The notes beneath the pieces are model-generated. The model ran no database searches, was not told the DNA's origin, and was given only the letters and a program-made list of their open reading frames with translations. Positions 1 through 7,734 of a stretch of 16,714 nt of DNA are shown here, in pieces (the stretch's first letter is position 1; every line of letters starts with the position of its first letter). This DNA is from Actinomycetes bacterium (GTDB taxonomy: Bacteria > Actinomycetota > Acidimicrobiia > Acidimicrobiales > Ilumatobacteraceae), in NCBI GenBank assembly GCA_023417265.1, contig JAEZFY010000145.1, forward strand, positions 1 through 16,714, written 5' to 3'. The translations under genes were made by a program, and so were the position numbers.

Positions 1-33
1 CCCCCCCCCCACCGATCAGTCGGTCAGGTCAGG
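1..33. other. Window edge: C10 run and small hairpin downstream of livK
   Basis: The first ten bases are all C. They are followed by an inverted repeat ACCGA-TCAG-TCGGT (11-24) and three direct GGTCA units (22-26, 27-31 and 32-36, the last running into the livK stop codon). On the minus strand the hairpin lies about ten bases past the livK stop, so it could be a weak terminator. The stem has only 5 bp and no U tract follows, only Gs. The C run may be a contig-end artefact. Confidence 0.25.
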
Positions 34-1509
34 TCAACCCGAGACGAAGCACGGCTCCGTGAAGTCGAACTCGGCAGCGACGTCACCGACGTACGGGCCG
101 GCCAGGATCACGTTGCCGGTGGCACCGCCACCGTCGCCGAGCAGCACCGGGTCGTAGACGTCGAGGTCGATGTCGTAGATGAACGACTCGCGCACGACGA
201 AGTCGTTCGGGTCGCCGATCCAGTTCTGGTCGGGGGCCAGGCCCTGGAAGTTGACTTCGACCGTCTTGGCAGCTTCGGCGATGCCTTCGCGGGACAGGTC
301 GCCTGCGGCGGCCGCGGCTTCGAGCACGGCCTTGGCCCAGCCGCCTTCCGTCCACGCCAGGACGTACACGTCCGACACCGGCAGGTCGGGCCGGGCCGCC
401 GACATCTTCTCGACGACCTCAGCCATGCCGGGCACGTCGGCGCCCCACGGCACGATGTACGACGACGGGAAGTAGTACTCGGCGAGCAGCGGGGCGAGTT
501 GCTCGACGGCGAGCATCTTGTAGCTGTAGCTCGGCGAGTTGCCGCTCCACACACCGCTGAAGCCCTGCGAGATCGCGCCGCCCATGATCGCCCCGAGCGT
601 GGCCGGGTTGCCGGTGAACCACACCATCTCGGCACCCGAGGACACGAGCCCGGAGATCACGGCCGACTGGTCCGGGTTCGGGTTGTCGGCCGACGGCGGG
701 GTGATCAAACCTTCGCCGTCGTACACGAGCTCGAGCCCGAGTGCCTCGATCGCCTTCTTCGCTCCGGCCGCGCCGTCCTGGCCGTATTCGCCGGGGAACG
801 AGAGCACGGCGACCTTGGTGATGTCGTTCTCACCTGCCAGGAATTCGATGCCGTTCATCGACTCGATGCAGTAGTTCGTGTAGGTCTCGTACACGTTCTG
901 GCCGACCTCGCCGAACGCCCAGCCCGAGTACCACGAGAGCGGCGTCGTGACGAGGTTGTCCTCGTTGAGCATCGGCGCGATCGCGGCGGTGTGCGGCGAG
1001 CCGGTCGACATCGTGATGATGTCGACGTCCTCGCGCAGGCCTTCGTACAGTTCGAGCGTGCGGGCGACGTCGTAGCCGGCGTCGACCACGGTCAGGTTCA
1101 CCGGGTGTCCGGCGATCCCGCCTTGCTCGTTGACGTCGTCCCAGAACACCTCGTGGGCGGCAGCGATCTCGGTGACCAGCCCGGCGAACGCGCCGGTCAG
1201 GTCGGCGATCAGGCCGACCTCGATCGCTTCGCCCTCTTCGATGCCGGCGATGCTGCCGGCCGGCGGCGTGGTGGTCTCCGGCTCGGTGGTCTCCGGCTCG
1301 GGAGCCTCGGTGCCCTCGGCGGTGGTCGCCTCGGGTGTGGTCTCCTCGGGTGCCTCGGCCTCGGTGGGCTCGGGTGCCGGCTCGGCTTCGGTGGCGGCCG
1401 GGGCCGCGGTGCCCGGGTCGGTGGTGTCGTCGTCGTCGTCACCACCGCAGGCGGCGGCGACCAGCGCCAGCGCCACCAGCGGAGCGGCGAACTTGCTCAG
1501 TTTTCTCAT
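34..1509 (-). CDS. livK: HAAT-family ABC transporter substrate-binding lipoprotein (LivK-like)
   Basis: Extracytoplasmic binding protein that captures the ligand for the LivH/LivM permease encoded just upstream. The 491-residue product starts with a lipoprotein signal peptide: MRK, a hydrophobic stretch, then a VAAAC lipobox with Cys21 as the lipidated residue. Residues 22-85 are a low-complexity linker of Asp, Glu, Thr, Pro and Ala (a DDDDD run, then TE/PE/TT repeats), probably a flexible tether through the wall. From about residue 95 the sequence reads as a type I periplasmic-binding fold (Peripla_BP_6): the EVGLIADLTG opening strand, the NEQGGIAG motif and a late V-WTEGGW segment. The ATG start is supported by a strong ribosome site GGGGGAAA (1511-1518). 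It is the last visible cistron of the minus-strand operon, 67 bp after livM. The ligand is not readable from sequence; LivK relatives bind amino acids, amides, urea or aromatic and fatty acids. Confidence 0.9.
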   Translation of the reverse strand: MRKLSKFAAPLVALALVAAACGGDDDDDTTDPGTAAPAATEAEPAPEPTEAEAPEETTPEATTAEGTEAPEPETTEPETTTPPAGSIAGIEEGEAIEVGLIADLTGAFAGLVTEIAAAHEVFWDDVNEQGGIAGHPVNLTVVDAGYDVARTLELYEGLREDVDIITMSTGSPHTAAIAPMLNEDNLVTTPLSWYSGWAFGEVGQNVYETYTNYCIESMNGIEFLAGENDITKVAVLSFPGEYGQDGAAGAKKAIEALGLELVYDGEGLITPPSADNPNPDQSAVISGLVSSGAEMVWFTGNPATLGAIMGGAISQGFSGVWSGNSPSYSYKMLAVEQLAPLLAEYYFPSSYIVPWGADVPGMAEVVEKMSAARPDLPVSDVYVLAWTEGGWAKAVLEAAAAAGDLSREGIAEAAKTVEVNFQGLAPDQNWIGDPNDFVVRESFIYDIDLDVYDPVLLGDGGGATGNVILAGPYVGDVAAEFDFTEPCFVSG

Positions 1510-1539
1510 GTTTCCCCCTATTGGTATGGCGGTTGTCGT

Positions 1540-1561
1540 CTGCCGACCCCCCAGCCGGCAG
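1540..1561 (-). promoter_or_regulatory. Intercistronic hairpin between livM and livK
   Basis: Eight-base-pair stem with a 6-base loop in the 67-bp gap before livK. Read on the minus strand the arms are CTGCCGGC and GTCGGCAG with a loop TGGGGG. One pair is G-U on the minus-strand RNA but would be an A-C mismatch on the plus-strand RNA, so the structure favours the sense transcript. It has no U tract. Such hairpins before binding-protein genes often act as mRNA stability or partial termination signals that raise binding protein over permease; that role is inferred here. Confidence 0.4.
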
Positions 1562-1576
1562 TTCTCGCGCGGCAGC

Positions 1577-2830
1577 TCAGTAACTGAACGGCCAGCGCTT
1601 CCAGTAGTTGCGGACCTTGACCCACACGCCGTACAGGCCGAGCGGCTCGAACAGCAGGAAGCCGACGATCAAGACGCCGTACAGCAGCGGTGGGATCGCG
1701 CTGATCGGCAGCGGATAGCCGGGCGCCAACTGCTGATTGGAGATCAGCCCGCCGTCGGTCGGGGCGGTGCTGATCAGCACGTCCCACAGCCCGGCCGCGG
1801 TGCTGTCGCCCTCGGCCTGCTCGCCCATCCAGTGCGCCGCGTTCTCGACGAACTTCGGGAGCAACACCACGAAGAACGCGCCGAGCAGGGCCCCCGCCGT
1901 GGTGCCGGCACCGCCGATCAGGATGATCGCGATGAACTCGACCGACAGGATCAAGTCCCAGGTCTCTGGAGGGAGCTTGCCGATGAAGCAGGCGAACAAC
2001 GCCCCGGCGATCCCGGCGTAGAAGCTGCTCGTGGCGAACGCGATCATCTTGTAGCGGGCCTCGGGGACACCCATCACCTCGGCCGCCACGTCACGGTCGC
2101 GGATCGACTGGAACGCCCGTCCGGTGCGGGTACGCACGATGTTCTTGGCCAAGAGCGTCATCACGACGAGGATCGCCAGGCACAGCCAGTAGGTCTTGGC
2201 GTTCTTGCCGATGTCGAACCACAGCCAGTGGCCGTCGGAGTCGAAGTCGATCACGGCCTGCTCCTCTTTCCACCAGCGCCACTCGAGGCTGGGGAACTGG
2301 CGCCCGACCTCGGCGCCGCCGGAGATCTCGGGGAGCACGCGCGACAGGTGCACGCCGATGTACACCAAGCCGACGGTGACGATGCCGAGGTACAACCCGC
2401 GGACCTTCACCGCGGTCGGCGAGATCAGCACCCCCACGAGGGCGGCGGCGATGCCGGCACCGGGCAGCCACACCCACATCGGCAGGCCGAGGCCCCACAG
2501 GTTGGCCGAGTTGGCCCCGCCGAGGAACACCGCCGCGTAGGCGCCGACACCCATGAAGAAGGCGTGCCCGAGCGACACCTGCCCGGCAACCCCTGACAAC
2601 AGGTTGATGCCGAGTGCGGCGATCGCGAAGATCACCGCTTGGGTGACGACACGGATCCAGTCGGGGTCGCCGAGGAAGCGCACGAGCGGGAGCTGGTTGA
2701 TCACCGGCAGCGAGAACGGCATCAGCACCGCCACCGTCAGCAGGACGATGATCGCCAGGCGCTGTGTCCAGGTCGGCAGGATCGACGACTCGGATTCGTA
2801 CGAGACGTAGAGGTTCGGACGTCCGCGCAT
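1577..2830 (-). CDS. livM: Branched-chain-type ABC transporter permease LivM
   Basis: Inner-membrane permease subunit, expected to pair with LivH in a HAAT-family importer. The 417-residue protein is longer than a minimal LivM. A soluble N-terminus (about residues 1-24, with LYVSYESE) precedes the first membrane segment. Family marks are NLLSGVAGQVSLGHA near residues 76-90, the cytoplasmic loop GRAFQSIRDRDVAAEVMG (237-254) that contacts the ATPase, and IGGAGTTAGALLGA (305-318). Residues about 165-210 form a Trp- and Asp-rich hydrophilic insert between membrane segments, probably extracytoplasmic. The ATG start lies 1 bp past the livH stop, indicating translational coupling. The N-terminal extension resembles the LivM subfamily seen in clusters that include acyl-CoA ligases; that is from memory of the family and not checked. 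Confidence 0.92.
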   Translation of the reverse strand: MRGRPNLYVSYESESSILPTWTQRLAIIVLLTVAVLMPFSLPVINQLPLVRFLGDPDWIRVVTQAVIFAIAALGINLLSGVAGQVSLGHAFFMGVGAYAAVFLGGANSANLWGLGLPMWVWLPGAGIAAALVGVLISPTAVKVRGLYLGIVTVGLVYIGVHLSRVLPEISGGAEVGRQFPSLEWRWWKEEQAVIDFDSDGHWLWFDIGKNAKTYWLCLAILVVMTLLAKNIVRTRTGRAFQSIRDRDVAAEVMGVPEARYKMIAFATSSFYAGIAGALFACFIGKLPPETWDLILSVEFIAIILIGGAGTTAGALLGAFFVVLLPKFVENAAHWMGEQAEGDSTAAGLWDVLISTAPTDGGLISNQQLAPGYPLPISAIPPLLYGVLIVGFLLFEPLGLYGVWVKVRNYWKRWPFSY

Positions 2831-2831
2831 C

Positions 2832-3803
2832 TCAGACCCGCCTGATCTCCGGGGTGCCCCACAGCCCGTAGGGCCGCACGAGCAACACGATCAACATCAC
2901 GACATACGGCACGATCAGCTGGAAACCGACGCCGAGTTGGGGTGTGTACTGGGACAGGTACTCGCCCGAGTAGACCTCGGCGCCGCCGATCACGAGCCCG
3001 CCGACGAGCGCCCCGTTGACCGAGTCGAGCCCGCCGAGGATCACTGCCGGTAAGGCCCGGAAGGCGAGCCCGGTGATGCCGATGCTGACCGCCCCCGGCC
3101 CGAGCGGTGCGGCCGACCAGAGCACACCGGCGATCGACGCCAACGCCGCCGAAGCGGCCCACGCCACCGCGAACACCTTGCCGACCGAGATGCCTTGCGC
3201 CATCGCCGCTTCCTGGTCGTAGGCGACCGCCCGCATGGCGATCCCGAGCCGGGTGCGGAAGAACAGTGCGATCGCCACGAATGACAACGCGGTGGCGATC
3301 ATCGCCACCACGTACCCGCGGGGGATGAACGCAGCACCGACCTTCCAGCCGTCGGCGAGGCTCCACGGGAACGCCAGGCTGCGCGAGTTGATCGTCACCG
3401 CATCGGTGGCGATCGTGCGGATGATGACCTCGATGCCGAGCGTGATCACGGCCACCGAGAACAGCGGCTCGCCGATCATGCGGCGGATGACGGTGCGTTC
3501 GATCACGAGCCCGAGCACCGCCGCGAGCAACGCCCCGATGGCGATGCCGATCAACCACGACACCCACTTGCCGCCGATCCATCGACCGGGGATGTCCCAG
3601 TCGATCAGCAGCATCGAAGTGAACCACGCGCCCGCCACGCCGATGGCACCTTGGGCGAAGTTGACCGTTTGGGTCGACTTGAACACGAGCACGAAGCCGA
3701 GCGCGACGAGTGCGTAGATCGAGCCGAGGGCGAGCGCTTTGGCGCTGGTCTGCAGGAACTTCTCGCCGAAGCTGATGGCGAGCAGGGCGAACGTCGGGCT
3801 CAC
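2832..3803 (-). CDS. livH: Branched-chain-type ABC transporter permease LivH
   Basis: Membrane permease of 323 residues, partner of LivM. The conserved first-helix region GSIYALVALGFVLVF followed by TQTVNFAQGAI (about residues 27-54) corresponds to the LivH signature G-YALVALGL....VNFAHG. A C-terminal GGLDSVNGALVGG loop matches the conserved ATPase-facing segment. The start is GTG at 3803-3801, overlapping the ligase stop (GTGA, 4 bp), so the two are very likely translated in a coupled way. The livM start follows its stop after 1 bp. Family knowledge gives the transport role; the substrate is open. Confidence 0.93.
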   Translation of the reverse strand: MSPTFALLAISFGEKFLQTSAKALALGSIYALVALGFVLVFKSTQTVNFAQGAIGVAGAWFTSMLLIDWDIPGRWIGGKWVSWLIGIAIGALLAAVLGLVIERTVIRRMIGEPLFSVAVITLGIEVIIRTIATDAVTINSRSLAFPWSLADGWKVGAAFIPRGYVVAMIATALSFVAIALFFRTRLGIAMRAVAYDQEAAMAQGISVGKVFAVAWAASAALASIAGVLWSAAPLGPGAVSIGITGLAFRALPAVILGGLDSVNGALVGGLVIGGAEVYSGEYLSQYTPQLGVGFQLIVPYVVMLIVLLVRPYGLWGTPEIRRV

Positions 3804-5677
3804 CGATACAGGCTTTCCACCAGGTCGCCGAAGAGCTTCATCATCGCCTCGCGCTTGAGCTTCTGGGTGGCCGTCAACTCGCCGTCCTCGTGGTCGAGCT
3901 CCTTGGGGATCAAGGCGAACTTGCGAATGTTCTCGACCCGGGCGAACTTCTCGTTGGTTTCGTCGACGACGGCCTGGATCAGCTCGCGCACCTCGGGTTT
4001 CTCGGTGAGGTCGCGGTAGGTGGTGTAGGTGAGCCCGCGCCGCTGCGCCCAGTCACCGACCGTGTCGAGCTCGATGCCGATCAGCGCCGTCAGGTAGTTG
4101 CGGCCCTCGCCGATGACCATCGCCTCTTTCACGTAGGGCGACGTCTTCAGGCTGTTCTCGATCTCGGACGGCGAGATGTTCTTACCGCCCGACGTGATGA
4201 TGATGTGCTTGATCCGGTCGACGATGCGGATGTGTGTGCCGTCGACCCACTCGCCGACGTCGCCGGTCATCAGCCATCCGTCCGGTGTGAACGTCTCGAG
4301 CGTCTTCTCGGGCTTGTTCCAGTAGCCCTTGAACACCCCTTCGTGGCGCGACTGGATCTCGTTGGTCTCGGGGTCGAGCCGCACCTCGGTGCCCGGGTAT
4401 GGCTCGCCGACCGTGCCGAGCTTCATCCGGCCGACGAAGTTCGACGTGCACACCGCCGAGTTCTCGGTCATCCCGTACAGCTCGTAGAGCGGCACGCCGA
4501 GCCCGATGAAGAACTCGATCACCTCGGGTGCGATCGGCGCTGCACCGGTGCCGGCCCAACGCACGCGGCGCAAGCCGAGCCGCTCGCGCAGCGGGCGGAA
4601 CACCGGCAGCCAGCCGATCGCGGCGAGGATCCGCGTGGTGGCCGTGTGCTCGCCGCCGTTGGTGACCTTGGCCTTTCCGATCCGGCGGGCGAGCATCAGC
4701 CCGAAGCGGAGCATGCGCTGCTTGAACCACGAGGCGTCGTTGCCCTTGATCATCGCCAGCGCGTGCAACTTCTCCCAGATCCGGGGCACCGCGAAGAACA
4801 ACGTCGGCTGGATCTCGCGGAGGTTCTCGTTGACGGTGTCGATCGACTCGGCGAAGTTGAGCACCGGCCCGGCGCCCACCAACGACCACGTCGAGAAGAT
4901 CCGCTCGGCGACGTGGCACAGCGGCAGGTAGGTGACGATCAGGTCGTCCGGGCTGGGCGGCCCACCCGGGAGGCGATCGGGGGCCCGGATGATGGTGTCG
5001 ATGCAGAATGCCGCGTTGCGGTTGGTGAGCATCGCCCCCTTCGGCGGCCCCGTGGTACCGGACGTGTAGACGAGCGTCATCACGTCGTCGGATTGGGCTG
5101 CGGCCATCCGCTCGGCGACCGCCTGGGGATGGTCCTGACGGTGCTGCCGGCCGAGCTCGAGCAGGTTGTCCCAGAGCAGCAGGCGGTCGTCGTCGATGCC
5201 CACCATCCCGCGCGGCTCGGCGAACACGATCTTGCGAACCGCCGGCAGCTTGTCGCGGCCGATCTCGAGCAGCTTGTCGTACTGCTCCTGGTCCTCGGCG
5301 AAGTGCACCACCGCACCGCAGTCGGTCAACAGGTACTCGACCTCGGCGGCCGGGTTGGTGGGGTAGAAGCCGATCGTGATCCCGCGCACGGCGACCGTGG
5401 CGAGGTCGAGGACGACCCACTCGGGCCGGTCTTCGGAGTGGATCGACACCCGGTCCCCGGGCTGCACGCCGAGCGCGATCAAGGCGTGCGCGGCGGTTTC
5501 GACGAGATCCCAGGTGGTAGCCCAGTCGTACTCGTGCCAGATGCCGTAGTCCTTCTCGCGCATCGCGATCTGGCGGGGCGCCCGAGTTGCCCAGTCGCGT
5601 GCGAGCGACGCCACGGTGACGGTGGGCGCCGCCGAGTCCGGCGGCGGCGCAGGCGTTGGCGACTCGGTCAACGTCAT
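3800..5677 (-). CDS. fadD: AMP-forming long-chain acyl-CoA synthetase (FadD15/FAA1-like)
   Basis: Activates a carboxylic acid with ATP and CoA to its acyl-CoA. The 625-residue protein carries the ANL-superfamily motifs in order: P-loop LVYTSGTTGPPKG (202-214), YGMTEN (401-406), GWLMTGD (467-473), RIKHIIITSGGKNISP (488-503), and the C-terminal ELTATQKLKR with candidate catalytic Lys606. The LTATQKLKR ending and overall length fit the long-chain (FAA1/FadD15-type) group better than short-chain or aryl ligases, but the acyl substrate cannot be fixed from sequence. The ATG is preceded by the ribosome site GAGGGGGAA (5681-5689). It is the first cistron of a minus-strand operon with livH, livM and livK, so the imported substrate may be the acid it activates (inference). 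Confidence 0.93.
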   Translation of the reverse strand: MTLTESPTPAPPPDSAAPTVTVASLARDWATRAPRQIAMREKDYGIWHEYDWATTWDLVETAAHALIALGVQPGDRVSIHSEDRPEWVVLDLATVAVRGITIGFYPTNPAAEVEYLLTDCGAVVHFAEDQEQYDKLLEIGRDKLPAVRKIVFAEPRGMVGIDDDRLLLWDNLLELGRQHRQDHPQAVAERMAAAQSDDVMTLVYTSGTTGPPKGAMLTNRNAAFCIDTIIRAPDRLPGGPPSPDDLIVTYLPLCHVAERIFSTWSLVGAGPVLNFAESIDTVNENLREIQPTLFFAVPRIWEKLHALAMIKGNDASWFKQRMLRFGLMLARRIGKAKVTNGGEHTATTRILAAIGWLPVFRPLRERLGLRRVRWAGTGAAPIAPEVIEFFIGLGVPLYELYGMTENSAVCTSNFVGRMKLGTVGEPYPGTEVRLDPETNEIQSRHEGVFKGYWNKPEKTLETFTPDGWLMTGDVGEWVDGTHIRIVDRIKHIIITSGGKNISPSEIENSLKTSPYVKEAMVIGEGRNYLTALIGIELDTVGDWAQRRGLTYTTYRDLTEKPEVRELIQAVVDETNEKFARVENIRKFALIPKELDHEDGELTATQKLKREAMMKLFGDLVESLYR

Positions 5678-5703
5678 GTGTTCCCCCTCACCGGCCCCCA
5701 GAC

Positions 5704-5742
5704 CGATGTCGATGTGTTCCGTCGATGTGTTCCGATGTGCTC
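5704..5742. repeat. Iterated CGATGTG repeats in the leader of fadD
   Basis: A 13-bp unit TCGATGTGTTCCG is repeated twice in exact tandem (5709-5721 and 5722-5734). The heptamer CGATGTG recurs at 5710, 5723 and 5733, with a near copy CGATGTC at 5704. A related GGAACACATG spans the fadD start codon on the minus strand. The array sits 30-65 bases upstream of the fadD start, within the 188-bp divergent region. It may be a regulator-binding array or only a local duplication of the start region. Confidence 0.5.
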
Positions 5743-5793
5743 ACTCGACAGCCGGCCGCACCGTCCCCCGACGACACCCGACTTCGGTTGGGC

Positions 5794-5799
5794 AAGGTA
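5794..5799 (-). promoter_or_regulatory. Candidate extended -10 box for the fadD-liv operon
   Basis: On the minus strand TGG-TACCTT fits an extended -10 (TGN-TANNNT). It predicts transcription starting near 5787, giving a leader of about 110 bases that would include the CGATGTG repeats. No convincing -35 box is visible, so confidence is low. Confidence 0.3.
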
Positions 5800-5852
5800 C
5801 CACACGTATCACCGACCGGCCGCCGTCGGAGCGCACCGCAGGTGCCAGGTCT

Positions 5853-5858
5853 TAGGCT
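5853..5858 (+). promoter_or_regulatory. Leaderless-type -10 box of the acyl-CoA dehydrogenase
   Basis: TAGGCT matches the actinobacterial TANNNT -10 consensus. The predicted +1 at 5865 or 5866 coincides with the GTG start codon, and no purine-rich ribosome site precedes that start, so the mRNA is probably leaderless. A short inverted repeat GCACC-GCA-GGTGC (5833-5845) lies just upstream, where a -35 box or operator would sit. Confidence 0.45.
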
Positions 5859-5865
5859 CGACGGG

Positions 5866-7665
5866 GTGAGCAGCACGCCGTACACGCCGCCGTTGGACGA
5901 CATCCGCTTCGTCCTCGATCACGTCGCCGGGCTGGGCGACATCGTCGCCACCGAGCGCTTCGGCCACGTCGACACCGAAACCGTCCACGAGGTGCTCGCC
6001 GAGGTCGGGCGGTTGATGGCCGAAGTGGTTGCACCCACCAACCGCGACGGCGACACGATCGGGTCGCAGTGGCGCGCGACGGAGGACGGGGCGAACGCAG
6101 TCGTCACCCCGCCGAGCTTCCAGAAGGCCTACGCCAAGTGGGTCGAGTCCGGCTTCGGGGCGATGCCGTTCGATCCCGACTACGGCGGCGCCGGCTTCCC
6201 GTGGGTGTCGGGGCTCGCCGTGCAGGAGCTGTTGACGTCGGCGAACATGGCGCTGTCGCTGTGCCCGCTGCTCACGCAGGGCGCGATCGACGCGATCCAC
6301 GCCCACGGCTCCGACGCCCAGAAGGCCACCTACCTGCCGAAGATGCTCACCGGCGAGTGGACCGGCACGATGAACCTCACCGAACCGCAGGCCGGTTCCG
6401 ACGTCGGCGCGGTCGCCACCAAGGCCGAGCCCGACGCCGAAGCGTCGGCGCGGTGGGGCGCCGACGCGTACCGCATCACCGGCCAGAAGATCTTCATCAC
6501 GTGGGGCGAACAGGACTTCACCGACAACATCGTCCACCTCGTGCTCGCCCGCACGCCCGGGTCGCCCCCCGGCACGAAAGGCATCTCGATGTTCCTCGTG
6601 CCGAAGTTCCTGCTCGACGGCGACGGGGCGGCGTCCGAGCGCAACGCCGCGTACTGCGTGTCGATCGAGCACAAGCTCGGCATCCACGGCTCGCCGACGT
6701 GCGTGATGTCGTACGAGGGCGCGATCGGGTGGCTCGTCGGGGGCGAGCACGAGGGCATGCGCAACATGTTCACGATGATGAACAACGCCCGCCTGTCGGT
6801 GGGTCTGGAAGGCCTGGCCATCAGCGTGCGCGCCTACCAGCAGGCGGTCGCGTACAGCCAGGAACGGCTCCAGGGCCGGGCGATCGGCGCCGAGCCGGGC
6901 ACGTCGAGCCCGATCGTCGAGCACCCTGACGTGCGCCGGATGCTGCTCACCCAGCGGGCGTGGATCGACGCCCTCCGGGCGCTCGTGTACACCAACGCGG
7001 CGGCGATCGACCGTGCTGACGCGGCCGCTGACGCCGACGACGCGCGCCGCTGGCAGGAGCTCGCCGACCTGCTGATCCCGCTCTCGAAGGGGCTCGCCAC
7101 CGACGTGTGCAACGAGCTCACGTCGCTGGCGCTGCAGATCCACGGCGGCATGGGGTACGTCGAGGAGACCGGCGTCGCCCAGCACTACCGCGACGCCCGG
7201 ATCGCGGCGATCTACGAGGGCACCAACGGCATCCAGGCCGCTGACCTGGTGGGCCGCAAGCTCGGCATGCGCGGTGGCCAGGTCGTGCTCGACCTGCTCG
7301 GCGAGTTCGCCGGCTACGCCAAGCAGCTCGCCAACGTCGCCGGGCTGGAGCGCTTCGCCGAGCAGCTCGTCGCCGCGCTCGGCTGGGTCGAGCAGGCGTC
7401 GCAGCACCTGGCCGAGGTCGGCAGCCGCGACCCGCGCTCGCTGTTGGCCGGGTCGAGTCCATACCTGCGCCTGCTCGGCACCACCGTGTGCGCCGGCCTG
7501 CTCGCCAAGCAGGCGCTCGCGGCCACCCAGCTCGGCCTGCCCGAGAAGGTCGTGACCGCGCGCTTCTTCGGCGAGCAGATCCTGCCGACCGTGCAGGGGC
7601 TCGTCCCGGCGATCACCGCCAGCGCCGACATCCTCTACGAGCTCAGCCCGGCCCAGCTCGGCTGA
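5866..7665 (+). CDS. Acyl-CoA dehydrogenase, DmdC/FadE5-like (about 600 residues)
   Basis: FAD-dependent oxidation of an acyl-CoA to the trans-2-enoyl-CoA. The 599-residue product (GTG start) has the layout of the long acyl-CoA dehydrogenase group. A short N-terminal domain (YTPPLDDIRFVLDHV, residues 6-20) like AcylCoA_DH_N comes first, then the N-terminal helical domain. The FAD and substrate motif MNLTEPQAGSDVG lies near 169-181 and ITGQKIFIT near 204-212. The C-terminal helical domain has QIHGGMGYVEE (424-434) and IYEGTNGIQ (449-457), where Glu451 is the likely catalytic base. The extra C-terminal region (about 470-599) is typical of this group and absent from 380-residue enzymes. An upstream in-frame ATG at 5656 would add 70 Pro/Arg-rich residues overlapping fadD; I rejected it because the family N-terminus begins here. 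The gene is divergent from the ligase operon and probably acts on its product. Relatives include 3-methylmercaptopropionyl-CoA dehydrogenase, so the substrate is uncertain. Confidence 0.92.
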   Translation: MSSTPYTPPLDDIRFVLDHVAGLGDIVATERFGHVDTETVHEVLAEVGRLMAEVVAPTNRDGDTIGSQWRATEDGANAVVTPPSFQKAYAKWVESGFGAMPFDPDYGGAGFPWVSGLAVQELLTSANMALSLCPLLTQGAIDAIHAHGSDAQKATYLPKMLTGEWTGTMNLTEPQAGSDVGAVATKAEPDAEASARWGADAYRITGQKIFITWGEQDFTDNIVHLVLARTPGSPPGTKGISMFLVPKFLLDGDGAASERNAAYCVSIEHKLGIHGSPTCVMSYEGAIGWLVGGEHEGMRNMFTMMNNARLSVGLEGLAISVRAYQQAVAYSQERLQGRAIGAEPGTSSPIVEHPDVRRMLLTQRAWIDALRALVYTNAAAIDRADAAADADDARRWQELADLLIPLSKGLATDVCNELTSLALQIHGGMGYVEETGVAQHYRDARIAAIYEGTNGIQAADLVGRKLGMRGGQVVLDLLGEFAGYAKQLANVAGLERFAEQLVAALGWVEQASQHLAEVGSRDPRSLLAGSSPYLRLLGTTVCAGLLAKQALAATQLGLPEKVVTARFFGEQILPTVQGLVPAITASADILYELSPAQLG

Positions 7666-7668
7666 GCC

Positions 7669-7690
7669 GCCGGGCTCTCGTCGGCCCGGC
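7669..7690 (+). terminator. Hairpin after the acyl-CoA dehydrogenase gene
   Basis: A perfect 7-bp stem GCCGGGC/GCCCGGC with an 8-base loop begins three bases after the dehydrogenase stop. There is no T tract, as is common for intrinsic terminators in high-GC actinobacteria. It would separate the dehydrogenase transcript from the mrp operon. Confidence 0.4.
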
Positions 7691-7727
7691 TGCGCGTCCC
7701 GCCGAGGCCGGCGCCGGGGCTGCCCGG

Positions 7728-7733
7728 TAGTGT
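7728..7733 (+). promoter_or_regulatory. Candidate -10 box of the mrp operon
   Basis: TAGTGT fits TANNNT and predicts a start of transcription near 7740. That would place transcription after the GTG codons at 7730 and 7736 and before the TTG at 7778, supporting the TTG as the translation start. No clear -35 box is visible. Confidence 0.35.
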
Positions 7734-7734
7734 C

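Noticed and set aside
5656..5865. Upstream ATG start for the acyl-CoA dehydrogenase
   Set aside because: It would add 70 Pro/Arg-rich residues, overlap fadD on the other strand and span the control region. Family N-termini start at YTPPLDDI.
3890..5869. Plus-strand open frame of 659 codons opposite the ligase gene
   Set aside because: Shadow of the acyl-CoA ligase; no membrane or domain pattern and the composition is that of reversed coding sequence.
7708..7717. Perfect palindrome CCGGCGCCGG before mrpA
   Set aside because: Ten-base GC palindromes are frequent by chance at this base composition, and it has no spacer or promoter relation of its own.
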